NCBI GenBank assembly: GCA_023425865.1
Contig: JAFABV010000004.1
Coordinates: forward strand, 1 to 64,000
Direction: 5' to 3'
Length of the DNA: 64,000 bases
DNA from: Bacteroidota bacterium
Lineage (GTDB): Bacteria > Bacteroidota > Bacteroidia > Bacteroidales > Bacteroidaceae
Position 1 is the stretch's first letter. Every line of letters starts with the position of its first letter. The notes under the pieces were generated by a model. The model worked only from the letters and a program-made list of their open reading frames with translations. It made no database searches and had not been told where the DNA came from. The translations under genes and the position numbers were made by a program. Positions 27,588 to 36,198 of this stretch are shown one piece after another.

Positions 27588-28763
27588 TTATTTCTTATTC
27601 CCTCGCGGCCCTGGGGCAAATGGGCTCCGTTCTGTGCCATCGTCCTCAGCGGTGGTCTGGTCGCTCTGCACGTTTACGCCGGTAATCACTTTGGCACCTT
27701 GCTTGATACCGCCCAGCACCTGGGTGTGCGTGCCGTCGCTCATACCAATGTTCACGCTGTGTGCCACCACATAACCGCCCTCCACGGTCCAAACCTTATT
27801 CTTGGCGTTGGCCACGTCCTTAATCTTCTTGTCGCCCACTGTCTCCTTGGCGGGTGTGTATCGCAGGGCCTTGGTCGGCACACTCAGCACGTCTTTCACC
27901 TCTTGCGTATAGATGGTAACGTTGGCGGTAAGTCCGGGCTTGAGCTTCAGGTCGCCATTGGGCGCGCTGATCACCACCGAGTAAGTCACCACATTATTGG
28001 TCGTAGTAGCCTCCTGTCGCACCTGTGTCACCTGTCCTGTAAAGGTATCGTCGGGATAAGCGTCCACCGTAAACGTTACACGCTCGCCCACCTTCACATT
28101 ACCTATGTCGGCCTCATCTACGTTGGCCACCACCTGCATATTGGTCAGGTCTTGCGCAATGGTGAAGAGTTCAGGGGTGCTGAAGCTGGCGGCCACTGTC
28201 TGCCCTTCCTCTACGCTCTTCGACAGCACCACACCGTCGATCGGCGACGTGATGGTGGCATATCCTAAATTGGTCTGTGCCTTCTGCACTGCCTCCTTGG
28301 CCGTTGCCACCTGGTCGCGGGCCTGCAGGTAGCTCACCCGCGCCTGGTCATAGTCAGTGCCGGCCACAAGTCCTTTCTTGTAGAGAGCCTGATAACGCTG
28401 ATAATTAGCGCTCTGATAGTTGAGTGAACTCTGCGCGCTGGCCAGGTTGGCCTTGGCCGTATTGAGTTCGCTGGTAAGGTTGGTTTTGTCGAGTTCGGCA
28501 ATTACCTGCCCTTTTTTCACCACACTGTTGTAGTCTACATACAACTTGCTCACGATACCCGACACCTGCGTACCCACGGTCACCGATGTCACCGGCTCGA
28601 TGGTACCCGTAGCCGTGATACTGTTTTCGATGTTGGCAGGAGCCACTGCCTCGGTCACAAAGGCCACCTGCTCTGTCTTCTTATTTCCCGACAGGAGAAA
28701 GGAGGCTGCGGCCACGATAGCCACCACGGCTACGACAATCCAAATTTTACTGATCTTCTTCAT
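27588..28763 (-). CDS. MacA-like periplasmic adaptor (HlyD family)
   Basis: 391 aa from the ATG at 28763 (MKKISKIWIVVAVVAIVAAASFLL, one N-terminal membrane anchor). The upstream in-frame ATG at 28802 adds 13 residues. The adaptor layout is clear: a first barrel/lipoyl half (TGTIEPVTSVTVGTQVSG, VKKGQVIAELD), a long alpha-hairpin coiled coil (about 80-165) and a second lipoyl half (ATITSPIDGVVLSKSVEEGQ). Next come a beta-barrel (ANVDEADIGNVKVGERVTFTV) and a C-terminal domain. It would link the inner membrane ABC complex to the TolC-like channel. Confidence 0.93.
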   Translation of the reverse strand: MKKISKIWIVVAVVAIVAAASFLLSGNKKTEQVAFVTEAVAPANIENSITATGTIEPVTSVTVGTQVSGIVSKLYVDYNSVVKKGQVIAELDKTNLTSELNTAKANLASAQSSLNYQSANYQRYQALYKKGLVAGTDYDQARVSYLQARDQVATAKEAVQKAQTNLGYATITSPIDGVVLSKSVEEGQTVAASFSTPELFTIAQDLTNMQVVANVDEADIGNVKVGERVTFTVDAYPDDTFTGQVTQVRQEATTTNNVVTYSVVISAPNGDLKLKPGLTANVTIYTQEVKDVLSVPTKALRYTPAKETVGDKKIKDVANAKNKVWTVEGGYVVAHSVNIGMSDGTHTQVLGGIKQGAKVITGVNVQSDQTTAEDDGTERSPFAPGPRGNKK

Positions 28764-28951
28764 AAATATAATACAATCTTTCACCCCATTTTGGGCAATC
28801 AAACATGATGTAATAGCTAATGAATAATAGATGAGATTCCCCCCGACCCGACTTACGCAACCAGCGTAAACCCAGTCTATCAGGCGGCAAGAGTTCCCGT
28901 CTTCGGGCTCCTGACCATGCTATCTCATACTCCGCTTCTTTCTACAAATGC

Positions 28952-30295
28952 CTACTTCACCGTTCCATCCTGATAGAACTTAAGCATATCGATATTAAGT
29001 ATAGCCAGATACTTAGCTTGCAATTCAGCCTGCTGCGCTTTCACCAAAGCGTCTTTACCGTTCATCAGTTCTATGATGTTCTTCAGGTTTTGGCTGAATT
29101 GCTCACTCAGCAAGTCGTAGCTCACCTGCGCGCTCTGCGTGCTCACCTTGGCGCTTTTGAATTGGGCTTGGTTGTTGACAGCCTGCAGCCAGTAATTCTC
29201 AATGGTGGAGTACAACGTTGTCTGCTTGTCTTTCAAGTCTAATTCATAGTTTTGCTTGGAGAGCATAGCCTTGTTGACCGCCGTCTTGGTTTGGCGATTG
29301 TCGAAGATTGGCACGCTTACGGTAAAGCCAGCTCCCACATTAAAGTTGTTCTTCAGCTGCGTCCCCCAGGCGTTGCTGTTCATCGAAGCAGTGCTGGTGC
29401 TCAGTCCGGCATTGGCCGCAATCGTTGGCATCTTCTGCGCCTTGGCTATTTTCACCTGCAGTTCGCTGCTCTTAATGCCCAACAAGGCATTCTTGATTTC
29501 AGGGCGTTGGTTGAGTGCCGACTCATACACCTGGTTCAGGGCGGGCACACTCTGCAGGGCCATCTCGTCGGTCGTCTCTGGCACCACTACGTCAAATTCC
29601 TCCTGGTCGGTAATCTGCAACAGCTGCTTCAGCTGGCGTTTATAGTCTCTAAGGCTACTCTCAGCCTGCACCACGGCATACTCATCCTGCGCACGCTGGG
29701 CGGTGAGTTGTGCCAGGTCGGCCTTGCTCATGCTGCCCACCTTGACAAATTCCTTACCACGTTCCTCATTCTTCTTCGAGGTCTCCAAGGTCTGTCGGTT
29801 CACCTCCACGGCATCTTTGGTATAGAGAATCTGCACATACAACTGGGCAATCTGTTCCTGAATGCTGTTGGCCGTCGTGGCGCTGTCGAGCGCGGCCTGG
29901 TCGGCGGTCACTTTGTTGAGCTTCACCTGGTTGGTATTCCGTCCGCCGTTCCATACCGTCCAGCTGCCGCTCAGGCTGTACGAGCCATTGTAGTAAACTT
30001 TGTCCACATTGGTCTGCACCCTGTCACCGGCAATCACGTAGCTGCCCGATTCCGGCCAAGGCTGATAATTCACGTTCTGCGATGTCGACGCCGACAGCGA
30101 AGGCAGCAGTGCAGCTTGGCTCTGCTTCACGTCTTCAATGGCGCTGAGCTGCTGGATGCGCGTTTTCCGCAAGGTGATGTTGTTCTGCAAGGCATAGCTG
30201 ATGCAGTCTTGCAAAGTCCATTCTCTGGCACTCATGGTTGCCGGCAAAGCGAGCAGCGCAAACGCCATTGCTGCCATCGTGTGTGATCTGTTCAT
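28952..30295 (-). CDS. TolC-family outer membrane efflux channel
   Basis: 447 aa. Signal peptide to about residue 23 (LPATMSAREWTLQDCISYAL). Two OEP repeats form long helical hairpins, with AALLPSLSASTSQNVNYQPW in the first and KMPTIAANAGLSTSTASMN in the second. The C-terminal end is QQAELQAKYLAILNIDMLKFYQDG. It is the first gene of the export operon, 188 bases ahead of the adaptor gene. With MacA and MacB it would span the envelope to expel peptides, siderophores or drugs; the cargo is unknown. Confidence 0.93.
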   Translation of the reverse strand: MNRSHTMAAMAFALLALPATMSAREWTLQDCISYALQNNITLRKTRIQQLSAIEDVKQSQAALLPSLSASTSQNVNYQPWPESGSYVIAGDRVQTNVDKVYYNGSYSLSGSWTVWNGGRNTNQVKLNKVTADQAALDSATTANSIQEQIAQLYVQILYTKDAVEVNRQTLETSKKNEERGKEFVKVGSMSKADLAQLTAQRAQDEYAVVQAESSLRDYKRQLKQLLQITDQEEFDVVVPETTDEMALQSVPALNQVYESALNQRPEIKNALLGIKSSELQVKIAKAQKMPTIAANAGLSTSTASMNSNAWGTQLKNNFNVGAGFTVSVPIFDNRQTKTAVNKAMLSKQNYELDLKDKQTTLYSTIENYWLQAVNNQAQFKSAKVSTQSAQVSYDLLSEQFSQNLKNIIELMNGKDALVKAQQAELQAKYLAILNIDMLKFYQDGTVK

Positions 30296-30391
30296 TGTTC
30301 AAATATTTTTAGATTATATCGCTTTTGTGTGTTTGACGCATGTAGACAAAAAAAAGTTTAGCGCGCCACTCATTTTATTAACAACAATTAA

Positions 30392-30422
30392 GGGGAAATA
30401 TTACATATCGCAATATTTCCCC
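30392..30422 (-). terminator. Terminator downstream of ribE
   Basis: A perfect 11-bp stem (GGGGAAATATT and its complement) with a 9-base loop lies 26 bases past the ribE stop. On the minus strand it is followed by TTAATTGTTG, a weak U-tract. Confidence 0.6.
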
Positions 30423-30447
30423 CCACTACTCTAACGTTTTAATGTTA

Positions 30448-31053
30448 TTATTCTGCGAAATCATGCAAACGCGCGATATATTTGCCGAGAATATCAAATT
30501 CCAGGTTTACCACGCTGCCCACCTTGATGTCGCAGAAGTTGGTATTTTCGCGTGTATAGGGTATAATGGCCACCTTGAAGGTATTGTCGGTAGGCTCTAC
30601 CACGGTGAGTGACACGCCGTTGACGGTCACCGACCCCTTGTCTACGGTAAAGTATCCTCGGCGTGCCATGCGCTTGTCGAGTGGATATTCAAAGGTGAAG
30701 TACGTTGAGCCGTCGGCATCCTCCATGTTCACACAAGTAGCGGTCTCATCCACATGTCCCTGCACGATATGACCATCGAGCCGCCCGTTCATCATCATCG
30801 AGCGCTCCACGTTCACCTTGTCGCCCACCTTGAGCAGTCCTAAGTTCGAGCGATCTAAAGTCTCCTTCATGGCCGTCACCGTATAGGTGTCGCCATCTAT
30901 GCTCACCACCGTCAGGCAAACGCCATTGTGCGAGACGCTCTGGTCGATCTTGAGTTCGCCCACAAACGAGCATTTCAGCGTGAAGTCAATGTTCTCTTGA
31001 TACTTCTTCATTGCCACCAAAGTGGCCATCTCTTCTACTATTCCGCTAAACAT
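30448..31053 (-). CDS. ribE: Riboflavin synthase alpha chain
   Basis: 201 aa. It opens MFSGIVEEMATLVA, the family signature MFTGIVEE. Two homologous lumazine-binding repeats follow: VSHNGVCLTVVSIDGDTYTVTAMKETL in the first half, and GHIVQGHVDETA ... TVNGVSLTVVEPTDNTFKVAIIPYT in the second. The enzyme dismutates two 6,7-dimethyl-8-ribityllumazine molecules to riboflavin. It is preceded by a long leader ending in a terminator only 16 bases ahead of the ATG, so its expression should depend on readthrough. Confidence 0.96.
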   Translation of the reverse strand: MFSGIVEEMATLVAMKKYQENIDFTLKCSFVGELKIDQSVSHNGVCLTVVSIDGDTYTVTAMKETLDRSNLGLLKVGDKVNVERSMMMNGRLDGHIVQGHVDETATCVNMEDADGSTYFTFEYPLDKRMARRGYFTVDKGSVTVNGVSLTVVEPTDNTFKVAIIPYTRENTNFCDIKVGSVVNLEFDILGKYIARLHDFAE

Positions 31054-31337
31054 ATCCTTTTAGGTTTGAAAAAAGGAGAACTGAGACCGTTGTGCTGATA
31101 AGGCTGTCTCAATTCTCCCTGAATGAAAAAGGGGATCATAACGATGATGTGATGAAAACTCCAGCTATAAAAGTTGTGAGCGCTCTCCGTCTTTGTAATC
31201 CACCGGCTTTACAGCTTAGTCGCCGAATGCGATTTATGTGGCCCGCCATTAACAAAAGAAGCATGCTCAGTTTTCAAAGTAATTTGATGAGTATCCCGAT
31301 CAAACCGAAACAATCCCCCAAATGTTGCCTCCTTTTA
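31054..31337 (-). promoter_or_regulatory. Structured ribE leader with terminator (riboswitch-like)
   Basis: A promoter at 31344-31375 places the transcript start near 31337, about 285 bases ahead of the ribE ATG. The leader can form a 7-bp closing stem (GAAAACT with AGTTTTC) around a multi-helix region (CCAC/GTGG enclosing CGGC/GCCG) and a TTTGAT/ATCAAA hairpin. It ends in the terminator at 31069-31118. I looked for the conserved FMN (RFN) motifs and did not find them. It may be a divergent or unknown riboswitch or protein-controlled attenuator. It also contains traces that could be remnants of a mobile element. Confidence 0.5.
31069..31118 (-). terminator. Intrinsic terminator inside the ribE leader
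   Basis: On the minus strand a stem of about 13 bp with one G-U pair (GGAGAATTGAGAC with GTCTCAGTTCTCC) is followed directly by six T residues (31074-31069) and then the ribE start 16 bases later. There is no room for a promoter between it and the ATG. Confidence 0.8.
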
Positions 31338-31343
31338 CTATTG

Positions 31344-31375
31344 CAAAATTACACCTTTCCCGTTGTCCCACCAAA
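31344..31375 (-). promoter_or_regulatory. Promoter of the ribE leader
   Basis: TTTG (31372-31375), a 20-base spacer and TAATTTTG (31344-31351) on the minus strand match the Bacteroidetes consensus fully. Confidence 0.7.
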
Positions 31376-31436
31376 TAAATCTATGTTTTTTAACAGGCAA
31401 TAAACATCCCGATTACACGTTACAACTAAAAACAAA

Positions 31437-32360
31437 ATGAAGAGACACCTCTTTTTATTGATGGTCCAAGCGGTTGCCATGACCATCAGCGCGCAGATTT
31501 CTGTAGTCGAGAACAAGCAGCACACCTTCCCCGACAGCATCCCCCCCGGCAATTATAGCGGCATCACGTGGTTAGGCGGCAATCAGTACGCGGTGGTGAG
31601 CGACAAGTCGGCCGACGACGGTTTCTTCATCTTCGAGATTATCACAGACAGCCTCTCCGGCGACATCCGCTCGGCGCGCAACTTGGGTTTTCGCTCAAGC
31701 GGGTTCAAGGGGCGTGACAATGAAGGCATCGCCTACAACCCACACACGCAGACCCTGCTGATGAGCGGCGAGCAAGACAACCGGCTCTATGAGTACGGCA
31801 TCGACGGCATGCGCACCCTGCGCGAGGCGCGGCTGCCCGAGCTGTTTCACCATCTGCCGGCCAATCTCGGGTTAGAAGCCTTGAGCTATAACCCCGTGAC
31901 ACATACCTACTGGACCTGCAACGAGGCCGACACCGTGTATATGCAGTCGTTTGACGACAGCCTCATGCCACAACACACCGTGCGCTATACCCTCGAAGCC
32001 CCTGTATTCGATTACACCAAGGCCGCGAACTACGCCCATGGCATTGGTACGGTGGCAGCGTTAGACGATGGCACCCTACTCGTGTTAGAGCGCGAACTCT
32101 TTGTCTCCACCTCTAAGTTAGGGTCACAGGTAAACTGCGTATTGGCGCATTTCTCACCTATCACCGCCCGCAAGCAGGTGCTTGCCACCTGGAAAACCAC
32201 CCTCACACTCTTCGGTCGCTCGTTTGCCAACTACGAAGGCATGTGTCTCGGCCCCACATTGGCCGACGGCTCCAGACTGCTCCTTTTGGTCGCCGACTCG
32301 CAAAACCAATATGCCGGCGTGCTCCGCGACTGGTTCAAAAGCTTTAAGGTGAAATATTAA
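31437..32360 (+). CDS. Secreted esterase-like phytase-family protein (PF13449 type)
   Basis: 307 aa. Signal peptide MKRHLFLLMVQAVAMTISAQ. The body has the pattern of proteins labelled esterase-like activity of phytase: SGITWLGGNQYAVVSDK, GRDNEGIAYNPHTQTLLMSGEQDN, GLEALSYNPVTHTYWTCNEAD, DGTLLVLERELF and NYEGMCLGP. These suggest a beta-propeller. Biochemical activity of the family is poorly defined. It has its own unit between the divergent ribE leader and the convergent ABC permease gene. Confidence 0.85.
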   Translation: MKRHLFLLMVQAVAMTISAQISVVENKQHTFPDSIPPGNYSGITWLGGNQYAVVSDKSADDGFFIFEIITDSLSGDIRSARNLGFRSSGFKGRDNEGIAYNPHTQTLLMSGEQDNRLYEYGIDGMRTLREARLPELFHHLPANLGLEALSYNPVTHTYWTCNEADTVYMQSFDDSLMPQHTVRYTLEAPVFDYTKAANYAHGIGTVAALDDGTLLVLERELFVSTSKLGSQVNCVLAHFSPITARKQVLATWKTTLTLFGRSFANYEGMCLGPTLADGSRLLLLVADSQNQYAGVLRDWFKSFKVKY

Positions 32361-32373
32361 ATGCGGCAATCTG

Positions 32374-32403
32374 AGGTAAGCCTACACCGTCAGACGCTTA
32401 CCT
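32374..32403. terminator. Weak bidirectional hairpin
   Basis: An 8-bp stem (AGGTAAGC / GCTTACCT) with a 14-base loop lies between the convergent genes ending at 32360 and 32479. There is no clear U-tract, so this is only a possible terminator. Confidence 0.3.
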
Positions 32404-32478
32404 ACCTGCCCACAAGGCTACACAATCCTTACGCCACCACTTGCCCAAAGAGCAGCGCCCAGCCTAAAGTCATGAGGG

Positions 32479-33354
32479 CTAACCGTTGGGCTGTTGCTCA
32501 TGGGGCATGTACTCGCCCTCGGCATCTCCATACCTCTCAGGGGCAGGCTGCTGCACCGACGGCGCGGCGACCGAGGCCTGCGACGCCCGCTTCATGCGCA
32601 GGCGCTCGTAGTCGTCAAACATATAATGACGCCCTAACCACAGCGTGACAGCCAAGGAAACAAACGACATGCCGACCACCAGCAACGGATAAAGCAGCTC
32701 TACGGCCAAGGCCGTCCACACCGGCGTGCCGCTAACCACCATGGCTATCAGCAACACTGGCGCCGTAGACCATACCAATCCCGACATATGCCGCAGCACG
32801 GGCACAAGCGCCGCCTGAAAACAACGACGCACAAAATAGTCGACGGCTTGGCGATGGGTGGCGCCATTGCCTAACAGATACTCATACAACTGATGGTGAA
32901 GCGACAAACCCGAGAAATAGGTGTTCAGGGCCTTGAGGTTCACTCCTACCGCGCTTCCCACCAACAGGCTGACCACGGGGAGGAATATATGAGGCACAAA
33001 CGGACTCTTGACACCAAAGACCAGGAACGACACGTACAAGCCTACGACCACCACCCCGGCAAACATGCCGGCGAGCAGTGGGACGAAGAGCCGTTCAAAC
33101 GACACCAACGACTTGCCCGCTATCGTGGCGGTGCCAATGACAATCAAGATGACCGACGCCAAGAGTGTCAGCCAAAGTTGCCGCACGGTGATGGCCGACC
33201 ATAACACTACCGCCAACAGGGCCGACAGCGCAGCCATCCAGCCATAGCTCACCAGCAAACGCCTCATCATGTTCAGCTTCAGCGCTGAAACCATATAGAC
33301 GGGTATGGCCAGTAACAGCAACCCTAACACAAAACCCAATATCGTTATTTGCAT
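32479..33354 (-). CDS. ABC transporter permease, YbbM/FetB (UPF0014) family
   Basis: 291 aa, an integral membrane protein with about seven hydrophobic segments. Family marks are LKLNMMRRLLVSYGWMAALS, FVPHIFLPVVSLLVGSAVGV and RRCFQAALVPVLRHMSGLVW, which fit the FetB-type permeases linked to iron homeostasis in E. coli. The C-terminal cytosolic tail is Gln/Pro-rich. The paired ATPase gene lies 4 bases upstream on the same strand, so they form a two-gene unit. Substrate unknown. Confidence 0.85.
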   Translation of the reverse strand: MQITILGFVLGLLLLAIPVYMVSALKLNMMRRLLVSYGWMAALSALLAVVLWSAITVRQLWLTLLASVILIVIGTATIAGKSLVSFERLFVPLLAGMFAGVVVVGLYVSFLVFGVKSPFVPHIFLPVVSLLVGSAVGVNLKALNTYFSGLSLHHQLYEYLLGNGATHRQAVDYFVRRCFQAALVPVLRHMSGLVWSTAPVLLIAMVVSGTPVWTALAVELLYPLLVVGMSFVSLAVTLWLGRHYMFDDYERLRMKRASQASVAAPSVQQPAPERYGDAEGEYMPHEQQPNG

Positions 33355-33358
33355 ATAT

Positions 33359-33955
33359 TCAAAGATTGACGATTTGATGACATGACAACTGGTTGGTCCT
33401 ACACGTATAGACCACTTCCTTGCCTTGACCGGCCAGCTCTTGCAGCAACATCTGCGTGGCAGCCGTCTGCGAAGGGTTGTCTATCAGCACCATAGGCTTA
33501 TCTTGCGTAAGCGTAACCACAAGCATCACTTGCTGCAGCAGCTCCGGCCGCACAGTGTTCACACGCCTGTCGCGCACCTCGCTGTCGATGCCCCAGCGCG
33601 CCCACAGTTCTGCCAGCGCCGCCCGCCGCTTGTCGCCTTCATCCCCTTTTCTCACATCCATCACCATGTCACAGAGGTCGCCCACGGTGATATGCACATC
33701 GGGCAATAGCTGGGGCACATAGCTGGTGAGCTGTCGAAAATAGGCACTCGCGCCCGGCGTCACCAACTCTCCGTCTACGGTGATATAGCCGCCTGCCAAA
33801 GGCTCAAGACCCAAGATGGCCCGGAGAATCGACGTCTTGCCTGTTCCCGCGGAACCACAGAGACACACCACCTCGCCGGTAGACACCACCAGCGTGAACG
33901 GCTTGGACGTGTTGTTGCCTTGCAACGTGACTTTCACATTCTTAAATTCAAGCAT
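33359..33955 (-). CDS. Degenerate ABC ATPase paired with the YbbM-type permease
   Basis: 198 aa. Walker A is intact (GSAGTGKTS, residues 34-42) and a Q-loop is visible (YVPQLLPD, about 79-86). The signature LSGGQ is replaced by VRPELLQQ (about 135-142). Walker B ends in Asp159-Asn160 where the catalytic Glu is expected, and the switch His position appears as Cys-Arg (VVYTCRTNQ). It can probably bind ATP but may hydrolyse it poorly. It still keeps the neighbourhood and length of YbbL/FetA, so it is likely a functional but altered partner, not an obvious pseudogene. Confidence 0.8.
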   Translation of the reverse strand: MLEFKNVKVTLQGNNTSKPFTLVVSTGEVVCLCGSAGTGKTSILRAILGLEPLAGGYITVDGELVTPGASAYFRQLTSYVPQLLPDVHITVGDLCDMVMDVRKGDEGDKRRAALAELWARWGIDSEVRDRRVNTVRPELLQQVMLVVTLTQDKPMVLIDNPSQTAATQMLLQELAGQGKEVVYTCRTNQLSCHQIVNL

Positions 33956-34071
33956 CGACCATCATGTTTCTGTACCGACAAAGTTACGATATTTTTGAGT
34001 TCCTTATGACTTTTACCTTGTTTTTTTATCCTTTCTACATCCCTCTTTCAAGTTTTATCCCTAATTTTGCA

Positions 34072-34079
34072 GTCTGTAT
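34072..34079 (+). promoter_or_regulatory. -7 promoter element of the agmatine genes
   Basis: TAATTTTG fits the Bacteroidetes -7 box and lies 79 bases ahead of the chosen aguA ATG. The -33 box is not clear. It supports the start at 34159 because upstream in-frame ATGs (33964, 34006) would lie before the transcript start. Confidence 0.45.
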
Positions 34080-34158
34080 AAGGCCTTCGCGTCATCTTGC
34101 AGGCTTTTTGCCCGGTGAGACGACGGATAAGGTGTCATTATCTTTTCTATCCACAGCA

Positions 34159-35238
34159 ATGACCAACCAACCACACGCCGACTTGTTTTTGCCAGCCGAA
34201 TGGGCTGAGCAGAGTGCCATACAACTCACCTGGCCCCATGCCGACACCGACTGGAAGCCCTATCTCGACGACATCACCGAGACCTTTGTGGCACTCACGG
34301 CTGCCATGGCCCGCTTTGAGCCTGTCATCATCGCCACGCCCCATCCCACGCAGACGATGGCCTTGCTGCGCAGTCGCTTGGGCGAAACGCGCTGCCGCAG
34401 CGTGCGATGCTACGCCTGCGACACCAACGACACCTGGGCCCGCGACCATGGCGCCATCACGCTGATGCCCACCCCTGCCACGGCCGGCAGCGCCAAAGCC
34501 AAACTCCTCGACTACCGCTTCAACGGATGGGGCGAGAAGTTTGCATGGCAACACGACAACGCCATCACCCGCCACCTCTTCGGCCAGGGTGTCTTCGACG
34601 GCGAGCGCGAAGACCACGACGACTTTGTGCTCGAAGGCGGGTCTATCGAGAGCGATGGCCGCGGCACCGTCATGACAACCTCCATGTGCCTGCTGGCCCC
34701 TCACCGCAACCAGCCCCTCACACGTGAGGAAATCGAACAACGGCTGAAGCGTGACCTTCGGGCCAACCGCGTCGTGTGGCTCGACCACGGACTGCTCATT
34801 GGCGACGACACCGACGGCCACATCGACACCATCGTGCGATTCGCTCCCGACGACACCTTATTATATGTGCGCTGCGACGACAGCACCGACGAGCAGTATG
34901 CCGAATTTCAGGCCTTGGAGACACAGCTGCGGTCGCTCCGCACCGCCGAGGGGCAGCCCTACCGCCTCATGCCGCTGCCCATGCCTGCCGCCATGTACGA
35001 CGGCGACGACCGGCTGCCCGCCACCTACGCCAACTTCATCATCCTCAACGGGGCGGTGATTGTGCCCACCTACCACCAGCCGGAGAGCGACGCACAGGCG
35101 CTGCACACCGTGCGCCAAGCCTTTCCCCACCACGAGGTCATCGGCATCGACGCCTCTACCGTGGTGCGACAGCATGGCTCGCTGCACTGCCTCACCATGC
35201 AGTATCCCGCGGGGGTGGTGACGCTGCCACAGGTTTAA
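34159..35238 (+). CDS. aguA: Agmatine deiminase
   Basis: 359 aa from the ATG at 34159 (MTNQPHADLFLPAEWAEQSA). The in-frame stretch upstream is AT-rich and hydrophobic and lies before the promoter. Porphyromonas-type peptidylarginine deiminase fold: ITLTWPHADTDW-like start, DTNDTWARDHGAI (substrate-binding Asp/Trp), LDYRFNGWGEKF, LEGGSIESDGRGTVMTT, GDDTDGHIDTIVRF and the catalytic Cys344 in GSLHCLTMQ. It converts agmatine to N-carbamoylputrescine. The next gene does the following step, so they are an operon for putrescine synthesis from arginine via agmatine. Confidence 0.95.
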   Translation: MTNQPHADLFLPAEWAEQSAIQLTWPHADTDWKPYLDDITETFVALTAAMARFEPVIIATPHPTQTMALLRSRLGETRCRSVRCYACDTNDTWARDHGAITLMPTPATAGSAKAKLLDYRFNGWGEKFAWQHDNAITRHLFGQGVFDGEREDHDDFVLEGGSIESDGRGTVMTTSMCLLAPHRNQPLTREEIEQRLKRDLRANRVVWLDHGLLIGDDTDGHIDTIVRFAPDDTLLYVRCDDSTDEQYAEFQALETQLRSLRTAEGQPYRLMPLPMPAAMYDGDDRLPATYANFIILNGAVIVPTYHQPESDAQALHTVRQAFPHHEVIGIDASTVVRQHGSLHCLTMQYPAGVVTLPQV

Positions 35239-35262
35239 CCCAATTTTACACTACACATCGCT

Positions 35263-36165
35263 ATGAACTTGAAAATAGGAATGCTGCAACAGCATAATGT
35301 TGCCGACACGACAGACAACCAACGCCGACTGGCCGAGGGCATTGCCCACTTGGCGCGGCAGGGCGCGCAGCTCATCGTGCTGCAGGAATTGCACAACTCG
35401 CTCTACTTCTGCCAAACCGAAGACGTGAAGCTCTTTGACCTGGCAGAGCCCATCCCCGGCCCCTCGACCGACTTCTATGGCGAGCTGGCCAAGCGCTATG
35501 GCGTGGTCATCGTCACCTCTCTCTTCGAGCATCGCGCGCCCGGACTCTACCACAACACCGCTGTGGTGATTGAGCGCGACGGCACCATAGCGGGCAAATA
35601 CCGCAAGATGCACATCCCCGACGACCCTGCTTATTATGAGAAGTTCTATTTCACGCCCGGCGACTTGGGCTTCCATCCCATCGACACCTCCGTGGGACGG
35701 CTCGGCGTGCTCGTGTGCTGGGACCAGTGGTATCCCGAGGCCGCCCGACTGATGACGCTGCAAGGCGCGCAGATGCTTATCTATCCCACCGCCATCGGCT
35801 ATGAGTCGAGCGACACTCCCGAGGAGCAGGAGCGCCAGCGCGAGGCATGGACCACCGTGCAGCGCGGTCATGCCGTGGCCAACGGACTGCCCGTCATCAC
35901 GGTCAACCGTGTGGGCTATGAGCCCGACCCGAGCGCCCAGACCGGAGGCATACAGTTCTGGGGGTCGAGCTTCGTGGCCGGACCGCAAGGCGAACTGCTC
36001 TACCGCGCCTCCGCTACCGAGGAGGAACGACACATCATCGACATCGACATCGAGCACAGCGAGCAGGTGCGACGCTGGTGGCCGTTCCTGCGCGACCGCC
36101 GCATCGACTGCTTCGGCGACATCACGCGCCGATTTATCGACGACAGCACACCGTCGCGCGACTGA
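35263..36165 (+). CDS. aguB: N-carbamoylputrescine amidase
   Basis: 300 aa, nitrilase superfamily. The catalytic triad is visible: Glu42 (LIVLQELHNS), Lys115 (GKYRKMHIP) and Cys152 (VLVCWDQWYPEAAR). The motif TPGDLGFHPIDT and the C-terminal RRWWPFLRDRRID fit the carbamoylputrescine amidase subfamily. It hydrolyses N-carbamoylputrescine to putrescine, CO2 and ammonia. It lies 24 bases after aguA and 33 bases before fmt on the same strand. Confidence 0.95.
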   Translation: MNLKIGMLQQHNVADTTDNQRRLAEGIAHLARQGAQLIVLQELHNSLYFCQTEDVKLFDLAEPIPGPSTDFYGELAKRYGVVIVTSLFEHRAPGLYHNTAVVIERDGTIAGKYRKMHIPDDPAYYEKFYFTPGDLGFHPIDTSVGRLGVLVCWDQWYPEAARLMTLQGAQMLIYPTAIGYESSDTPEEQERQREAWTTVQRGHAVANGLPVITVNRVGYEPDPSAQTGGIQFWGSSFVAGPQGELLYRASATEEERHIIDIDIEHSEQVRRWWPFLRDRRIDCFGDITRRFIDDSTPSRD

Positions 36166-36198
36166 CCCGCCACCATCACCCATCAATCAGCTAAAGCT

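Noticed and set aside
26785..27774. 329-codon ORF on the plus strand opposite the MacB ATPase
   Set aside because: Shadow of a gene with all ABC ATPase motifs.
31054..31337. FMN (RFN) riboswitch upstream of ribE
   Set aside because: The conserved AGGGGCAGGGTG-like and ACCGGCGGT-like blocks are absent, so only an unnamed leader is reported.
34206..35297. Alternative long plus-strand frames across aguA, including one of 173 codons
   Set aside because: High-GC frame shadows rich in Arg/His/Pro; the aguA frame has all catalytic motifs.
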